Below, one piece after another: positions 17,001 through 23,149 of a stretch of DNA of 64,000 nucleotides (its first letter is position 1; every line of letters starts with the position of its first letter). The notes beneath the pieces are model-generated. The model was not told where the DNA came from. It saw only the letters and a list, made by a program, of their open reading frames with translations, and did no database searches. A program made the translations under genes and the position numbers. Origin of the DNA: Clostridia bacterium (GTDB taxonomy: Bacteria > Bacillota > Clostridia > UBA1381 > UBA9506); the NCBI GenBank assembly GCA_017549205.1, contig JAFYVH010000001.1:1-64000 (forward strand), given 5' to 3'.

Positions 17001-17441
17001 CTAAATTGAGGGTAGAGCCGAGGCTCCATAGTAGAGCAAAGCAAACTCTGCTACAGCTCTATTTCGGAGGTTGTAAACCGTAGTAAGCGACTCTACATAA
17101 AGCTCCTCCATAATAGCCTCTTTTGAGCGTTTCTCCACATACCACAAAACGACGACTTTTTTATACTCCTCGTTTAGTTGGTCTATGATGTTTTCGAGCT
17201 CCGCGAGCTTGCGCTGCGTTTCCGCTATGTTTTTGGAGCACTCCGAAAGCTCTAAAAGTTCGTTTAGCGTGTCGCTTACATAGTGCGAGTCAGTAAAAGG
17301 CTTGTTATAATCAATAGCCCCAGGCTCGCGCGGCTTGCCTTGCTCTATCAAGCGTTGCTCTCTTTTCTGCAAATTTTCCAACGCCTTTTTTAGCGTAGGT
17401 ATGGAGCCGAGCACTTGCTCCGCCGACTTAAAGTAGTTCAT
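17001..17441 (-). CDS. ArpU/DUF1492-type late transcription regulator
   Basis: 146 residues. The N-terminal half is coiled (TLKKALENLQKREQRLIEQ, ELSECSKNIAETQRKLAELENIIDQL) and the C-terminal part has a sigma-region-4-like helix-turn-helix: YKKVVVLWYVEKRSKEAIMEEL followed by TTVYNLRNRAVAEFALL. This is the arrangement of DUF1492/ArpU/RinA-like proteins that turn on late genes in Firmicutes phages. Its place, last in the early region and just before HNH-terminase, fits that role. Confidence 0.8.
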   Translation of the reverse strand: MNYFKSAEQVLGSIPTLKKALENLQKREQRLIEQGKPREPGAIDYNKPFTDSHYVSDTLNELLELSECSKNIAETQRKLAELENIIDQLNEEYKKVVVLWYVEKRSKEAIMEELYVESLTTVYNLRNRAVAEFALLYYGASALPSI

Positions 17442-17465
17442 AGATTAACCTCCTCTCTGTTTTTG

Positions 17466-17603
17466 CTAAAATGTTACTGTTACATTGAGCACCGCAGCAG
17501 CGAGCCAATATACAGCGCGTTTATAGTCCTTGCCGATAATGCACATAATCGCCGCTCCCACATCAAGCAAAATAAGAGCAACTGGAAAAATATACATAGA
17601 CAT
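17466..17603 (-). CDS. Small two-helix membrane protein
   Basis: 45 residues from the ATG at 17603, preceded by AAAGGAG at 8 bases. An upstream in-frame ATG (17,648) would overlap the end of the Rep gene and has a weaker site, so the shorter start is chosen. Two membrane segments are visible: MYIFPVALILLDVGAAIMCII and AVYWLAAAVLNVTVTF, joined by a short GKDYKR loop. Function unknown. Size and topology recall small holin-like or membrane regulators, but there is no endolysin next to it. Confidence 0.65.
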   Translation of the reverse strand: MSMYIFPVALILLDVGAAIMCIIGKDYKRAVYWLAAAVLNVTVTF

Positions 17604-17634
17604 TTTCGTTTTCTCCTTTCCCTGGGAGTTGTTT

Positions 17635-18414
17635 TTACTGTCGTTCATAGTACCCTCGCTTTCTACTCCGTTTCGGAGCAGGCTTTTTATACATTTTGAC
17701 GGTCAAATAATAGCCGCCGTTAATTTCGTTGTAGTACGGCTTAACCTCTGCCAGGGAGTAACCCTCGTAGAGTCGCTCGAGCTCCTCGTGCATATCGTAG
17801 CCGCTGTCGTGAATTTCTTTGACTTTGTATTGCGGCAGCCTGCCGTCCCGTTCCGAGGTTTTAGGCTGCTCAAGGTTTCGACTTGCACACCAACGCTTGC
17901 CGAGTATAGGCTCCTTTATGAGATACTTTGCAATGCCGACTATGCCGTACTCGTCAAACTGTAAAGGCTTTGCTGTCGTATAGCCTCGGCTCCATATTTC
18001 CGCAAGGGTGTTTATATCTACGCCGCCACTCATAACGATATGGTGGTGCAGGCGTGCGCTTTTCTTTCCGATTTCGGTAACTGCGACATATTTTAAGTCG
18101 GGTAAACCGTTCTTTTTGCGGTACCGCTTGACTCTGCGGAGGAAATTTTGCATTTCTCTTTGTGCGTCCTCGGGAGAGCCTGGGTAGTTCTCGTCGTTGT
18201 ATGTAAGGTCAAACCTTATGTCCTTTTTTGTAAAATTCGTATTAAGCAAGCGTATTAACTTGCGCTCGGCGTTTCTTTGGTTAAGTCTTTTTTGAGTTTC
18301 CGAGGTCGGCTTACGCTTTTTGCTGCGTCCTCGCTGATATTCAAAAACGGGGAATATATCTACCTCCAAATACTCGCCGCAATAGTGTTTCTTTTCTCTG
18401 TATAGGCAACGCAT
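17635..18414 (-). CDS. HUH rolling-circle replication initiator-like protein
   Basis: 259 residues; CGGAGG 7 bases before the ATG at 18414. The three Rep motifs are visible: motif I FDLTY at 68-72, motif II HHH with the HxH pair at 123/125 (RLHHHIVMSGG), and motif III KYLIK at 163-167 with a single candidate catalytic Tyr164. The closest pattern I know is the microvirus-type/rolling-circle-replication-associated Rep (G2P/VP4-like), with a downstream region beginning EPILGKRWCASRN, probably the usual extension. HUH enzymes nick one strand through a Tyr-DNA link to start rolling-circle replication. It is the only replication-type protein in the visible phage. A palindrome lies 23-51 bases upstream of its start. 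Confidence 0.82.
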   Translation of the reverse strand: MRCLYREKKHYCGEYLEVDIFPVFEYQRGRSKKRKPTSETQKRLNQRNAERKLIRLLNTNFTKKDIRFDLTYNDENYPGSPEDAQREMQNFLRRVKRYRKKNGLPDLKYVAVTEIGKKSARLHHHIVMSGGVDINTLAEIWSRGYTTAKPLQFDEYGIVGIAKYLIKEPILGKRWCASRNLEQPKTSERDGRLPQYKVKEIHDSGYDMHEELERLYEGYSLAEVKPYYNEINGGYYLTVKMYKKPAPKRSRKRGYYERQ

Positions 18415-18436
18415 ATTTTAACCTCCGTGTATACTC

Positions 18437-18465
18437 TTGGGGCTCTGCCCCAAACCCCGAGGTTT
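18437..18465. repeat. Double palindrome upstream of Rep gene (candidate nick/origin site)
   Basis: TTGGGGC-tct-GCCCCAA forms a perfect 7-bp stem with a 3-base loop (18,437-18,453); the adjoining AAACC-ccga-GGTTT (18,452-18,465) forms a second 5-bp stem. They lie 23-51 bases before the HUH gene, where many rolling-circle replicons carry their double-strand origin. No T-run follows on either strand, so it is not a standard terminator. Origin function is inference. Confidence 0.4.
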
Positions 18466-18501
18466 AACGCTTTAGTTTTCCATAAGGGAATATTAAAAAG
18501 C

Positions 18502-18603
18502 AGCGGAGGAGGCAGGCTCATTTCCGCCCACTCTCATACGCTAATACTAAAAACTCATAACGCGCTTATTTAACATCTATCCTCTCTGCAAATAAAAGCA
18601 TAA
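18502..18603. repeat. Five-block intergenic element, copy A (upstream of Rep gene)
   Basis: Blocks in order on the plus strand: AGCGGAGGA (18,502), a TACGCTAA-like block (18,537), CTCATAACGCGCT (18,554), CTATCCTC (18,577) and AAAAGCATAA (18,594). The same blocks in the same order occur at 23,124-23,230. Spacing differs by 12 bases between the third and fourth blocks. Copy A lies in the 412-base gene-free region before the Rep gene. Confidence 0.6.
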
Positions 18604-18638
18604 TTTCCTCGGTCTATATCTGCCAACAAAACAAGAGT

Positions 18639-18644
18639 ATTATA
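18639..18644 (-). promoter_or_regulatory. Possible leftward -10 element for the Rep transcript
   Basis: A perfect TATAAT reads leftward here, 225 bases before the Rep start. No good -35 lies 16-18 bases upstream, so this is a weak promoter or one that needs a phage activator. Confidence 0.3.
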
Positions 18645-18726
18645 TTTTTGTCCCTCTCGGTTTTTGGTCGTTAAGTTATTATCCATTACGAGCCCAAAAT
18701 ACAAGAGGCTTTTTTCGCTCTTTCTA

Positions 18727-18755
18727 TTGACTTTTTGTTGCCTCTGTGCTATAAT
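18727..18755 (+). promoter_or_regulatory. Strong sigma-70-type promoter, rightward (opposite to phage genes)
   Basis: TTGACT (18,727-18,732), a 17-base spacer, and a perfect TATAAT (18,750-18,755). Transcription should begin near 18,762. It is the only strong plus-strand promoter I see inside the prophage and it drives nothing but the short transcript that ends at 18,828. Confidence 0.8.
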
Positions 18756-18761
18756 AATTAC

Positions 18762-18828
18762 AAGATGTTAAGCAACACAAAGGCGGTTGCTGCGGCTATC
18801 ACTCGGGCGGAGTGGTAGCCGCTTTTTT
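18762..18828 (+). ncRNA. Predicted ~65-nt small RNA with intrinsic terminator
   Basis: From the predicted start near 18,762 the transcript folds into two adjacent stem-loops: AGCAAC/GTTGCT (about 18,771-18,791, loop containing AAAGGCG), then a 13-bp stem 18,792-18,804 with 18,810-18,822 (one G-T pair, 5-base loop) followed by six T. The only frame is a leaderless 17-codon ATG frame that ends inside the terminator, so an RNA product is more likely. It points against the leftward genes, and its T-run touches the ASCH gene stop. Possible roles: control of Rep expression, a toxin-antitoxin-type RNA, or a priming RNA near an origin. None is shown by sequence alone. Confidence 0.6.
18792..18828 (+). 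terminator. Intrinsic terminator of the small RNA
   Basis: 13-bp GC-rich stem (GCGGCTATCACTC with GAGTGGTAGCCGC) plus TTTTTT on the plus strand. On the minus strand the stem is followed by CAGCAACC with no T-run, so it does not serve the leftward genes. Confidence 0.82.
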
Positions 18829-19280
18829 CATTTAATAAATTGCCAGGATTGAGGCGGGCGGGTTATGCCAAAGTCCGAAAGAGGGCGAGGCTTTGTAAAC
18901 CTCGTAGGATTGCTTACTACATAAGCGTAAACATCTTTGCCGCCTGCATACGCTACGAGCTGCTCCTCGGTAAGACAAGCTCTCTTTGCTATTTCTGCGC
19001 GAGCTGCTGCCTCCTCGGGTGTATTGCTCTTGTGTAGAGCCGCTCCGAAAGCGTCAGTTTTTATAATTACATTACAAGTATAAAAGCCTACTACAGCTCC
19101 CGCTCCAGGAAACAACACGCCTCCCGAGCCTTTATATAGGTGCTTTGTTTCATACATATATATAGTATAAGGAAACGCACCGCCGCTCGGGGCTGTTTTC
19201 CTCATTTCGTAGCCCTTGAGCTCTTTTAAGATGTTCTCGGCGTGTTCGTGGTGTATTGATTGCATTATTACGCTACTCAT
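18828..19280 (-). CDS. ASCH/PUA-like domain protein
   Basis: 150 residues. The N terminus MQSIHHEHAENILKELKGYEMRKTAP is the ASCH pattern (a helix that meets a Gly-x-Glu-x-Arg-Lys edge). Next come YTIYMYETK, a GAGAVVGFYTCNVI strand, and the C-terminal LSDFGITRPPQSWQFI typical of phage ASCH proteins. ASCH domains are thought to bind RNA or modified nucleotides. The start ATG overlaps the lytic transglycosylase stop, so they are co-translated. Specific role in the phage unknown. Confidence 0.75.
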   Translation of the reverse strand: MSSVIMQSIHHEHAENILKELKGYEMRKTAPSGGAFPYTIYMYETKHLYKGSGGVLFPGAGAVVGFYTCNVIIKTDAFGAALHKSNTPEEAAARAEIAKRACLTEEQLVAYAGGKDVYAYVVSNPTRFTKPRPLSDFGITRPPQSWQFIK

Positions 19281-19927
19281 TTTTTACCCTCCGAGGCTGC
19301 CTTGTACTCTGCCGCTTTGGTTAATACTTTTATAGAGTAGCTCGTTTCGTATACGCCTTTGTCCCAAAGGACGGAGGCTCCGTATTCTCCCATATTGTAC
19401 GCCATACATACCCTTGAGGGCTCGTCGTACTTTTCAAACAATCTGCGGAGGATATAAAGCCCGCCTCGTATATTTTGGTAAGGCTCTGTAAAATCGGTAA
19501 TACCCAGGGCAGCGGAGAGCTCCGCGTGGTTGCACTTGTTTATCTGCATTAAGCCGCTATCATTTGTCCCGCTCACTATATCGGGCTCAAATTTTGACTC
19601 CGTATACATAACCGCCATTACAAACTCAAAGTCGAGGTAGTACGCCTCGCATAAATAATATGTAAACTCTTGCAGCTCGACGGGCAAATCGCACTCGAGA
19701 GGCTCAAAGCCTGCCGCCATTTCATAGCTAAAGGTCGTCCCGCCTTTTTCTGTTATATACCTACCGTCGCGGGTGCCGTACCGCTCCGAGGAGGACGAGC
19801 TGCGCGTATTGGCAGCAGCGACAATAAAGCCGCCTATAATTGCTCCTACCAGGAATATACATATAATAAAGGTAATAATCTGTCGCTGCGCTTTTCTGCG
19901 CTGCGGTCTTTTTGTTTGATGTGTCAT
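19277..19927 (-). CDS. Membrane-anchored lytic transglycosylase (SLT domain)
   Basis: 216 residues. A basic N terminus (RPQRRKAQRQ) and one membrane segment (IITFIICIFLVGAIIGGFIV, ~17-36) place the domain outside the membrane. The SLT domain follows: VMAVMYTESKFEPD with the catalytic Glu, SGLMQINKCNH, then YQNIRGGLYILRRLFEKYDEPSRVCMAYNMG. It would cleave peptidoglycan glycan strands. It lies in the early region beside ASCH and the Rep, not with tail or lysis genes; such an enzyme is more usual in conjugation or DNA-transfer modules. Starts with a 4-base overlap on the gene before. Confidence 0.88.
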   Translation of the reverse strand: MTHQTKRPQRRKAQRQIITFIICIFLVGAIIGGFIVAAANTRSSSSSERYGTRDGRYITEKGGTTFSYEMAAGFEPLECDLPVELQEFTYYLCEAYYLDFEFVMAVMYTESKFEPDIVSGTNDSGLMQINKCNHAELSAALGITDFTEPYQNIRGGLYILRRLFEKYDEPSRVCMAYNMGEYGASVLWDKGVYETSYSIKVLTKAAEYKAASEGKK

Positions 19928-20121
19928 AGGTTAACCTCCTTAACTCTTGACGCGTCCGCAATAATTACGCTGTTGCAGTTTTTGTCTAATAGCTCCGCCT
20001 GCAAAAGCAGCTTGCCCTCTCGCAGGCGATAAATTATAGCGGAAACACATTTATAAATAATACCGTTATGCTCTACTTGACAACCGCTAAATAGAGCGTT
20101 TTTAATTTCCTCGTTTGTCAT
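19924..20121 (-). CDS. Small early protein of unknown function
   Basis: 65 residues starting MTNEEIKNALFSGCQVEHNGIIYKC. A short helix is followed by five beta-like segments (NGIIYKCVSAIIYRL, KLLLQAELLDKNCNSVIIADASRVKEV), the pattern of a small beta-barrel or SH3-like domain seen in many unnamed phage early proteins. It is coupled to the transglycosylase (4-base overlap). Not assigned to a family. Confidence 0.68.
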   Translation of the reverse strand: MTNEEIKNALFSGCQVEHNGIIYKCVSAIIYRLREGKLLLQAELLDKNCNSVIIADASRVKEVNL

Positions 20122-20138
20122 ATAGCCGCTCCCGCTCC

Positions 20139-20219
20139 TTATTTCTTTTTATTGCTTATAAGCACTAAAGCAATAAGCGTAGCGCATATAATAAAGGTAA
20201 TAATAACTCCGTTGCTCAT
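20139..20219 (-). CDS. 26-residue single-span membrane peptide
   Basis: ATG at 20,217-20,219; the peptide is MSNGVIITFIICATLIALVL followed by ISNKKK and a TAA at 20,139. A strong ribosome site (AAAGGAGGAG) lies 6 bases upstream, inside the end of the previous gene. The product is one hydrophobic helix with a basic C-terminal tail, a typical small phage membrane peptide. The ribosome site and close fit between neighbours support translation despite the small size. Confidence 0.6.
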   Translation of the reverse strand: MSNGVIITFIICATLIALVLISNKKK

Positions 20220-20220
20220 A

Positions 20221-20577
20221 TTAAAGCTCCTCCTTTATAAGTTTTAGGTAAAAGTCTACAGTTTCCCGCAGCTCTTGCTCCGTCTGTTTCTTTTTAGCCT
20301 GCGCGTGGTACACAAAATGCCCGTCGCTCGCATATATGCTAATATGATTATTAAGCCCGCTCTGTACTACCGTGTAGCCTTTGTACTTAACCTCTTTAGA
20401 GAGGTACTCGCAGGCGCACCACTCGTAATACTCGCACCGCAGGCAGCAGCGTTTACAATCGGCTTTCTTTGTAAGCCATAATTTGAGGCGGAGTCGGAGG
20501 CTCGCTATAGCCTCCGTTGCCTCATATTTAATAATGTAATATAGTTGCTCTAAAGCTCCAGGCTTTCTATATCCCAT
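20221..20577 (-). CDS. Cys-rich early protein of unknown function
   Basis: 118 residues. The N-terminal ~40 residues are helical and basic (ATEAIASLRLRLKLWLTKK), followed by a cluster of six Cys (CKRCCLRCEYYEWCACEYL, ~42-60) that could bind zinc, then a beta-rich stretch (GYTVVQSGLNNHISIYASDGHFVYHAQ) and a C-terminal helix (EQELRETVDFYLKLIKEEL). It resembles no family I can name. The last bases carry the ribosome site of the 26-residue membrane peptide. Confidence 0.65.
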   Translation of the reverse strand: MGYRKPGALEQLYYIIKYEATEAIASLRLRLKLWLTKKADCKRCCLRCEYYEWCACEYLSKEVKYKGYTVVQSGLNNHISIYASDGHFVYHAQAKKKQTEQELRETVDFYLKLIKEEL

Positions 20578-20609
20578 AATGTCGCCTCCTATGCGCCTAA
20601 CGGCGCAGA

Positions 20610-21299
20610 TTACTTAAAGATTGAGGGATTGAATATACAAGCGGGGGCGACTCCGCTAGCATCGTTCGCGTAGTTGTAGCTCAACGCTCCCGAGGTATAC
20701 ACAATGCGCTCGGTGTCCGCGTACCCAGGGGCGCAGCTCCAGGGTGTAATAGTCCATACCCAGGTATCATATTTAGGCACTAAAGCTCTATACTTTCTGT
20801 AAAGGTCGTCCGAAAGCAAAGCGATAAAGTCCTCGGAGGTACCGTAGCTCTTGTCGCCGTTGTCCGCTGTCAAGTCGGATATAATCGGTATAAGGTCGTC
20901 CTTGTCAAAATTCTTTATGTATTCCTCGTTAAGGAATTTGCGGAGGGTAGAGCTGCGCCAATCATTGCAGCAGTTCTCGTCGTAAGGCATTTCGCGCTCG
21001 AGCCTCTTTGCCGCTACAGCAAGTACGCCGCCCTGCTTATAGCGCAGGGCTACAAACTCCATACCGTTATAATTAAAGTGCTCGCCCGCTGTCGGTATCT
21101 TGTCGCTTATAGGCTCGGGCTTGCCCTCTCCGTTTTCCTGGTCGTCCTCGTATTCGTCCTCATACTCCGCAGGGGTAAAAATGCCTGCAAAAGCGAGGGA
21201 AACAACCGCCTCGGCTCTTTTTTTGTTGTCCTCGGGGTTTGGGTTGGTCGCTATGTCGTCGCAAAGGGACTCTATAGCTGTTAAAATGCTGCTGTTCAT
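20610..21299 (-). CDS. DUF6273-like domain protein
   Basis: 229 residues. A helical N terminus (~1-45) and an acidic linker (EYEDEYEDDQENGEG, ~48-62) precede a C-terminal domain with the DUF6273 order: GEHFNYNGMEFVALRYKQ, NDWRSSTLRKFLNEEY, DFIALLSDDLYRKYRALVPKY, TITPWSCAPGYADTERIVYTSG, and GVAPACIFN at the end. This fold resembles the C-type-lectin/formylglycine-enzyme type used by some phages and bacteria for ligand binding. It is encoded in the early, not the structural, region. The C-terminal SYNYANDASGV stretch is rich in Asn/Tyr/Ser codons, as in variable regions of diversity-generating retroelements, but no reverse transcriptase is in the window. Confidence 0.75.
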   Translation of the reverse strand: MNSSILTAIESLCDDIATNPNPEDNKKRAEAVVSLAFAGIFTPAEYEDEYEDDQENGEGKPEPISDKIPTAGEHFNYNGMEFVALRYKQGGVLAVAAKRLEREMPYDENCCNDWRSSTLRKFLNEEYIKNFDKDDLIPIISDLTADNGDKSYGTSEDFIALLSDDLYRKYRALVPKYDTWVWTITPWSCAPGYADTERIVYTSGALSYNYANDASGVAPACIFNPSIFK

Positions 21300-21311
21300 A
21301 AATAAACCTCC

Positions 21312-21764
21312 TTAAAAGTTCTCGTATGTGTCTACGAGTTTTTGTAATTCTGCAAAAAGCGGAGCTATTGCTCGCTTGTTTTGCCTTGCATTAAGTAGCT
21401 GCTTTCCCAGGGCGTAGAAAGCGGAGAGCTCCCGCTCTGTAGCTTTTGCCTGCTCAACAGCCTTTCGGGCGTTCTTAACCTCTGTACGGGCTGCCCTCAT
21501 TTCGTCAAACTCTTTTGCGGAGAGCTGTACGCTCGCTGTTATGCCTTTTGCCTTGCCGCCGCCTCTTAAATGGTATAGACGGTTGCGTGTTGCGTCCTGG
21601 GAGCGGTTAAGCTCCTCGGCGAGCTGCGAAATAAACTTGCGCTCTTTTTGGTACCCGCGCAGCAGCAGCTCGTCCTCCTCGGGAGTCCAGGCTCCCGTCT
21701 TAACCGCTGCTCGCTCGGGCGTAAACTCGTGCCCGCATTGCGGACATTTTACAGCTTTGCACAT
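21312..21764 (-). CDS. Zinc-ribbon and SANT/Myb-like DNA-binding protein
   Basis: 150 residues. The N terminus CKAVKCPQCGHEFTPER looks like half a zinc ribbon (CxxC plus His). Residues ~25-65 are a Myb/SANT-like helix-turn-helix (WTPEEDELLLRGYQKERKFISQLAEELNRSQDATRNRLYHL), followed by a long coiled coil (FDEMRAARTEVKNARKAVEQAKATERELSAFY) that would dimerise. Similar proteins occur in early regions of Firmicutes phages and may regulate early transcription. AGGAGG upstream of the ATG at 21764. Role inferred from domains only. Confidence 0.75.
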   Translation of the reverse strand: MCKAVKCPQCGHEFTPERAAVKTGAWTPEEDELLLRGYQKERKFISQLAEELNRSQDATRNRLYHLRGGGKAKGITASVQLSAKEFDEMRAARTEVKNARKAVEQAKATERELSAFYALGKQLLNARQNKRAIAPLFAELQKLVDTYENF

Positions 21765-21777
21765 CTATATACACCTC

Positions 21778-22563
21778 CTATATATAATCAAATAATGTAA
21801 GCTGCTCGTAGTGCGGAGTAGCTATATAAGTATCTACCTTTGCAGAAATTTCCTTGAAAGTTTGTCCGTACTTAAAGCCCTCCGATACCTTGTTGGGTAC
21901 GCTGTCGAAAATAACAAGCTCCTCCCATAATTCGGGGTGGTTGGTCTTTAAGTAAGCAAACTCTTTTATAGTTTGATTAGGGCAAAACCAACAGCCGCCG
22001 CGTTTTGCAAACTTGTATGTAGGAGAGATAAGGTTGTAAGGTCTTAAAATGTCGTATGTTTGCTCCTCTATAATACCTTGTTGCTCAAGTAGGGAAATTT
22101 GCCCTTTCTTGTGGACGCGCGCGAGCCTTTCGGGCTCGTCGGCAGCTATGCCGATATATTCTTGGTATTCTCTGCCTAACGATTTAAGGTACCTTTTTAC
22201 GGGGTTGATTTTCTCTCTATTCATAGCGCACATACCGCCAATAAGCCAGCCCGCGAGCTTGCCTTTTCTGTCCTCGTGCGGCGTTCTCTCGATTATGTGG
22301 TAAAAACTATAAATGTAGTCCTTGTCGCTTTCGACTATTTTAACTTTGTAGCCCCAGGACTCAAAGAGCGGTACCGCGTAATTAAATATCCATTCTATTA
22401 CCTCGGGATATTCTGCATATATGCGCCGTTTTTTGTCAAACCATACCAAAGAAATAATAATAAGGTCTATAGGTATTCCGAGTTCGTGAGCTAATACTAT
22501 AGTCGCTGTAGAGTCTTTGCCTCCGCTCCAACATATAATATTTAGCTTTCTTTCGGTGCTCAT
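21778..22563 (-). CDS. PAPS-reductase-family (adenosine nucleotide alpha-hydrolase fold) protein
   Basis: 261 residues. PP-loop motif SGGKDST at 13-19 near the N terminus, then LIIISLVWFDKKRRIYAEYPEVIEWIF, a central GMCAMNREKINPVKRYL, and GGCWFCPNQTIKE near residue 210. The CxxC pair plus the earlier Cys make a possible Fe-S or metal site, recalling DndC-like and phage PAPS-reductase-like proteins rather than classical CysH, which has a C-terminal KxECG motif not seen here. It may thiolate or otherwise modify DNA or nucleotides; substrate unknown. Coupled to the 79-residue gene upstream by a 4-base overlap. Confidence 0.82.
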   Translation of the reverse strand: MSTERKLNIICWSGGKDSTATIVLAHELGIPIDLIIISLVWFDKKRRIYAEYPEVIEWIFNYAVPLFESWGYKVKIVESDKDYIYSFYHIIERTPHEDRKGKLAGWLIGGMCAMNREKINPVKRYLKSLGREYQEYIGIAADEPERLARVHKKGQISLLEQQGIIEEQTYDILRPYNLISPTYKFAKRGGCWFCPNQTIKEFAYLKTNHPELWEELVIFDSVPNKVSEGFKYGQTFKEISAKVDTYIATPHYEQLTLFDYI

Positions 22564-22799
22564 AACGCTTTGAGCACATCATTTGTAATAGCGCGCTCGC
22601 TGTCGGCAGTTATACAAACTTTGCGCTTATAGCCGTTTTTATACTGAATAATGCAAAACTCGTCGCGGGTGCCTTTGTTGTATTCATAAGAGAGGGACTC
22701 TACACCGTCGTCGAGTCTTTTTATAAACGGCTGCAAGCTAAACTCGATAAAATCGCTTTTTTCTATAAAAGGTATAGGAAAACATTGTTCTCTACTCAT
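22560..22799 (-). CDS. Small early protein of unknown function
   Basis: 79 residues, starting MSREQCFPIPFIEKSDFIEF. The pattern (SYEYNKGTRDEFCIIQYKNGYKRKVCITADSERAITNDVLKAL) is a beta-hairpin pair followed by a helix; no catalytic motif. It is coupled to the PAPS-reductase-like gene by a 4-base overlap, so the two may act together. Not assigned. Confidence 0.65.
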   Translation of the reverse strand: MSREQCFPIPFIEKSDFIEFSLQPFIKRLDDGVESLSYEYNKGTRDEFCIIQYKNGYKRKVCITADSERAITNDVLKAL

Positions 22800-22829
22800 A
22801 ATAAAATCACTCCGTTTTATTGTTTATTT

Positions 22830-23081
22830 TTATTGTGCCGCTACGGGCTTTCGGTGCCCTCGGCGTTTGATACTGTCTTGTACGGTCTTTTGTGCAATGT
22901 CTGCACTATAACCGCTGCGCCCGTTGTTGTCGAGCTCGCCCGTACTGCCTCTCGTCATTTCTCTATAAATGGTCGCAAGATGTACTCCGAGCTTGGAGGC
23001 AATTTCTACGAGGCTTGTATTTGCTGCATAAAGAGCCTCAATACTCTTTCTATCCTCAAATGTGAGGTATCGGCAAGTCAT
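22830..23081 (-). CDS. IS30-type helix-turn-helix protein (HTH_38)
   Basis: 83 residues. The N-terminal ~45 residues (YLTFEDRKSIEALYAANTSLVEIASKLGVHLATIYREMTRG) are the DNA-binding domain of IS30-family transposases, but there is no DDE catalytic region; the rest is a short basic tail ending RRGHRKPVAAQ. It is therefore not a transposase but a stand-alone DNA-binding protein, as found in other Firmicutes phages. It is the first gene of the leftward early operon. An AAAGGAG lies 10 bases before the ATG at 23081. It may control the early operon, whose upstream region carries the repeated intergenic element. Confidence 0.8.
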   Translation of the reverse strand: MTCRYLTFEDRKSIEALYAANTSLVEIASKLGVHLATIYREMTRGSTGELDNNGRSGYSADIAQKTVQDSIKRRGHRKPVAAQ

Positions 23082-23119
23082 ACGCGCTTAACTCCTTTCT
23101 TTTTATCTTTGGAGAGAGC

Positions 23120-23149
23120 AAGGAGCGGAGGACGCGCCCTCCGCTCCTT
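23120..23149. repeat. 12-bp perfect inverted repeat in early leader
   Basis: AAGGAGCGGAGG and CCTCCGCTCCTT flank a 6-base loop (acgcgc), giving a perfect 12-bp stem. No T-run follows on either strand. It lies in the leader of the leftward early operon and overlaps the first block of element copy B, so it is either an RNA leader hairpin or an operator. Confidence 0.55.

Noticed and set aside
18437-18453. Palindrome upstream of Rep as a terminator
   Set aside because: No T-run follows on either strand.
18765-18818. 17-codon ATG frame in the small RNA
   Set aside because: It would be leaderless (start site 3 bases upstream) and ends inside the terminator stem; RNA function is more likely.
22830-23081. 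IS30 insertion sequence
   Set aside because: Only the helix-turn-helix is present; no DDE domain and no terminal inverted repeats.
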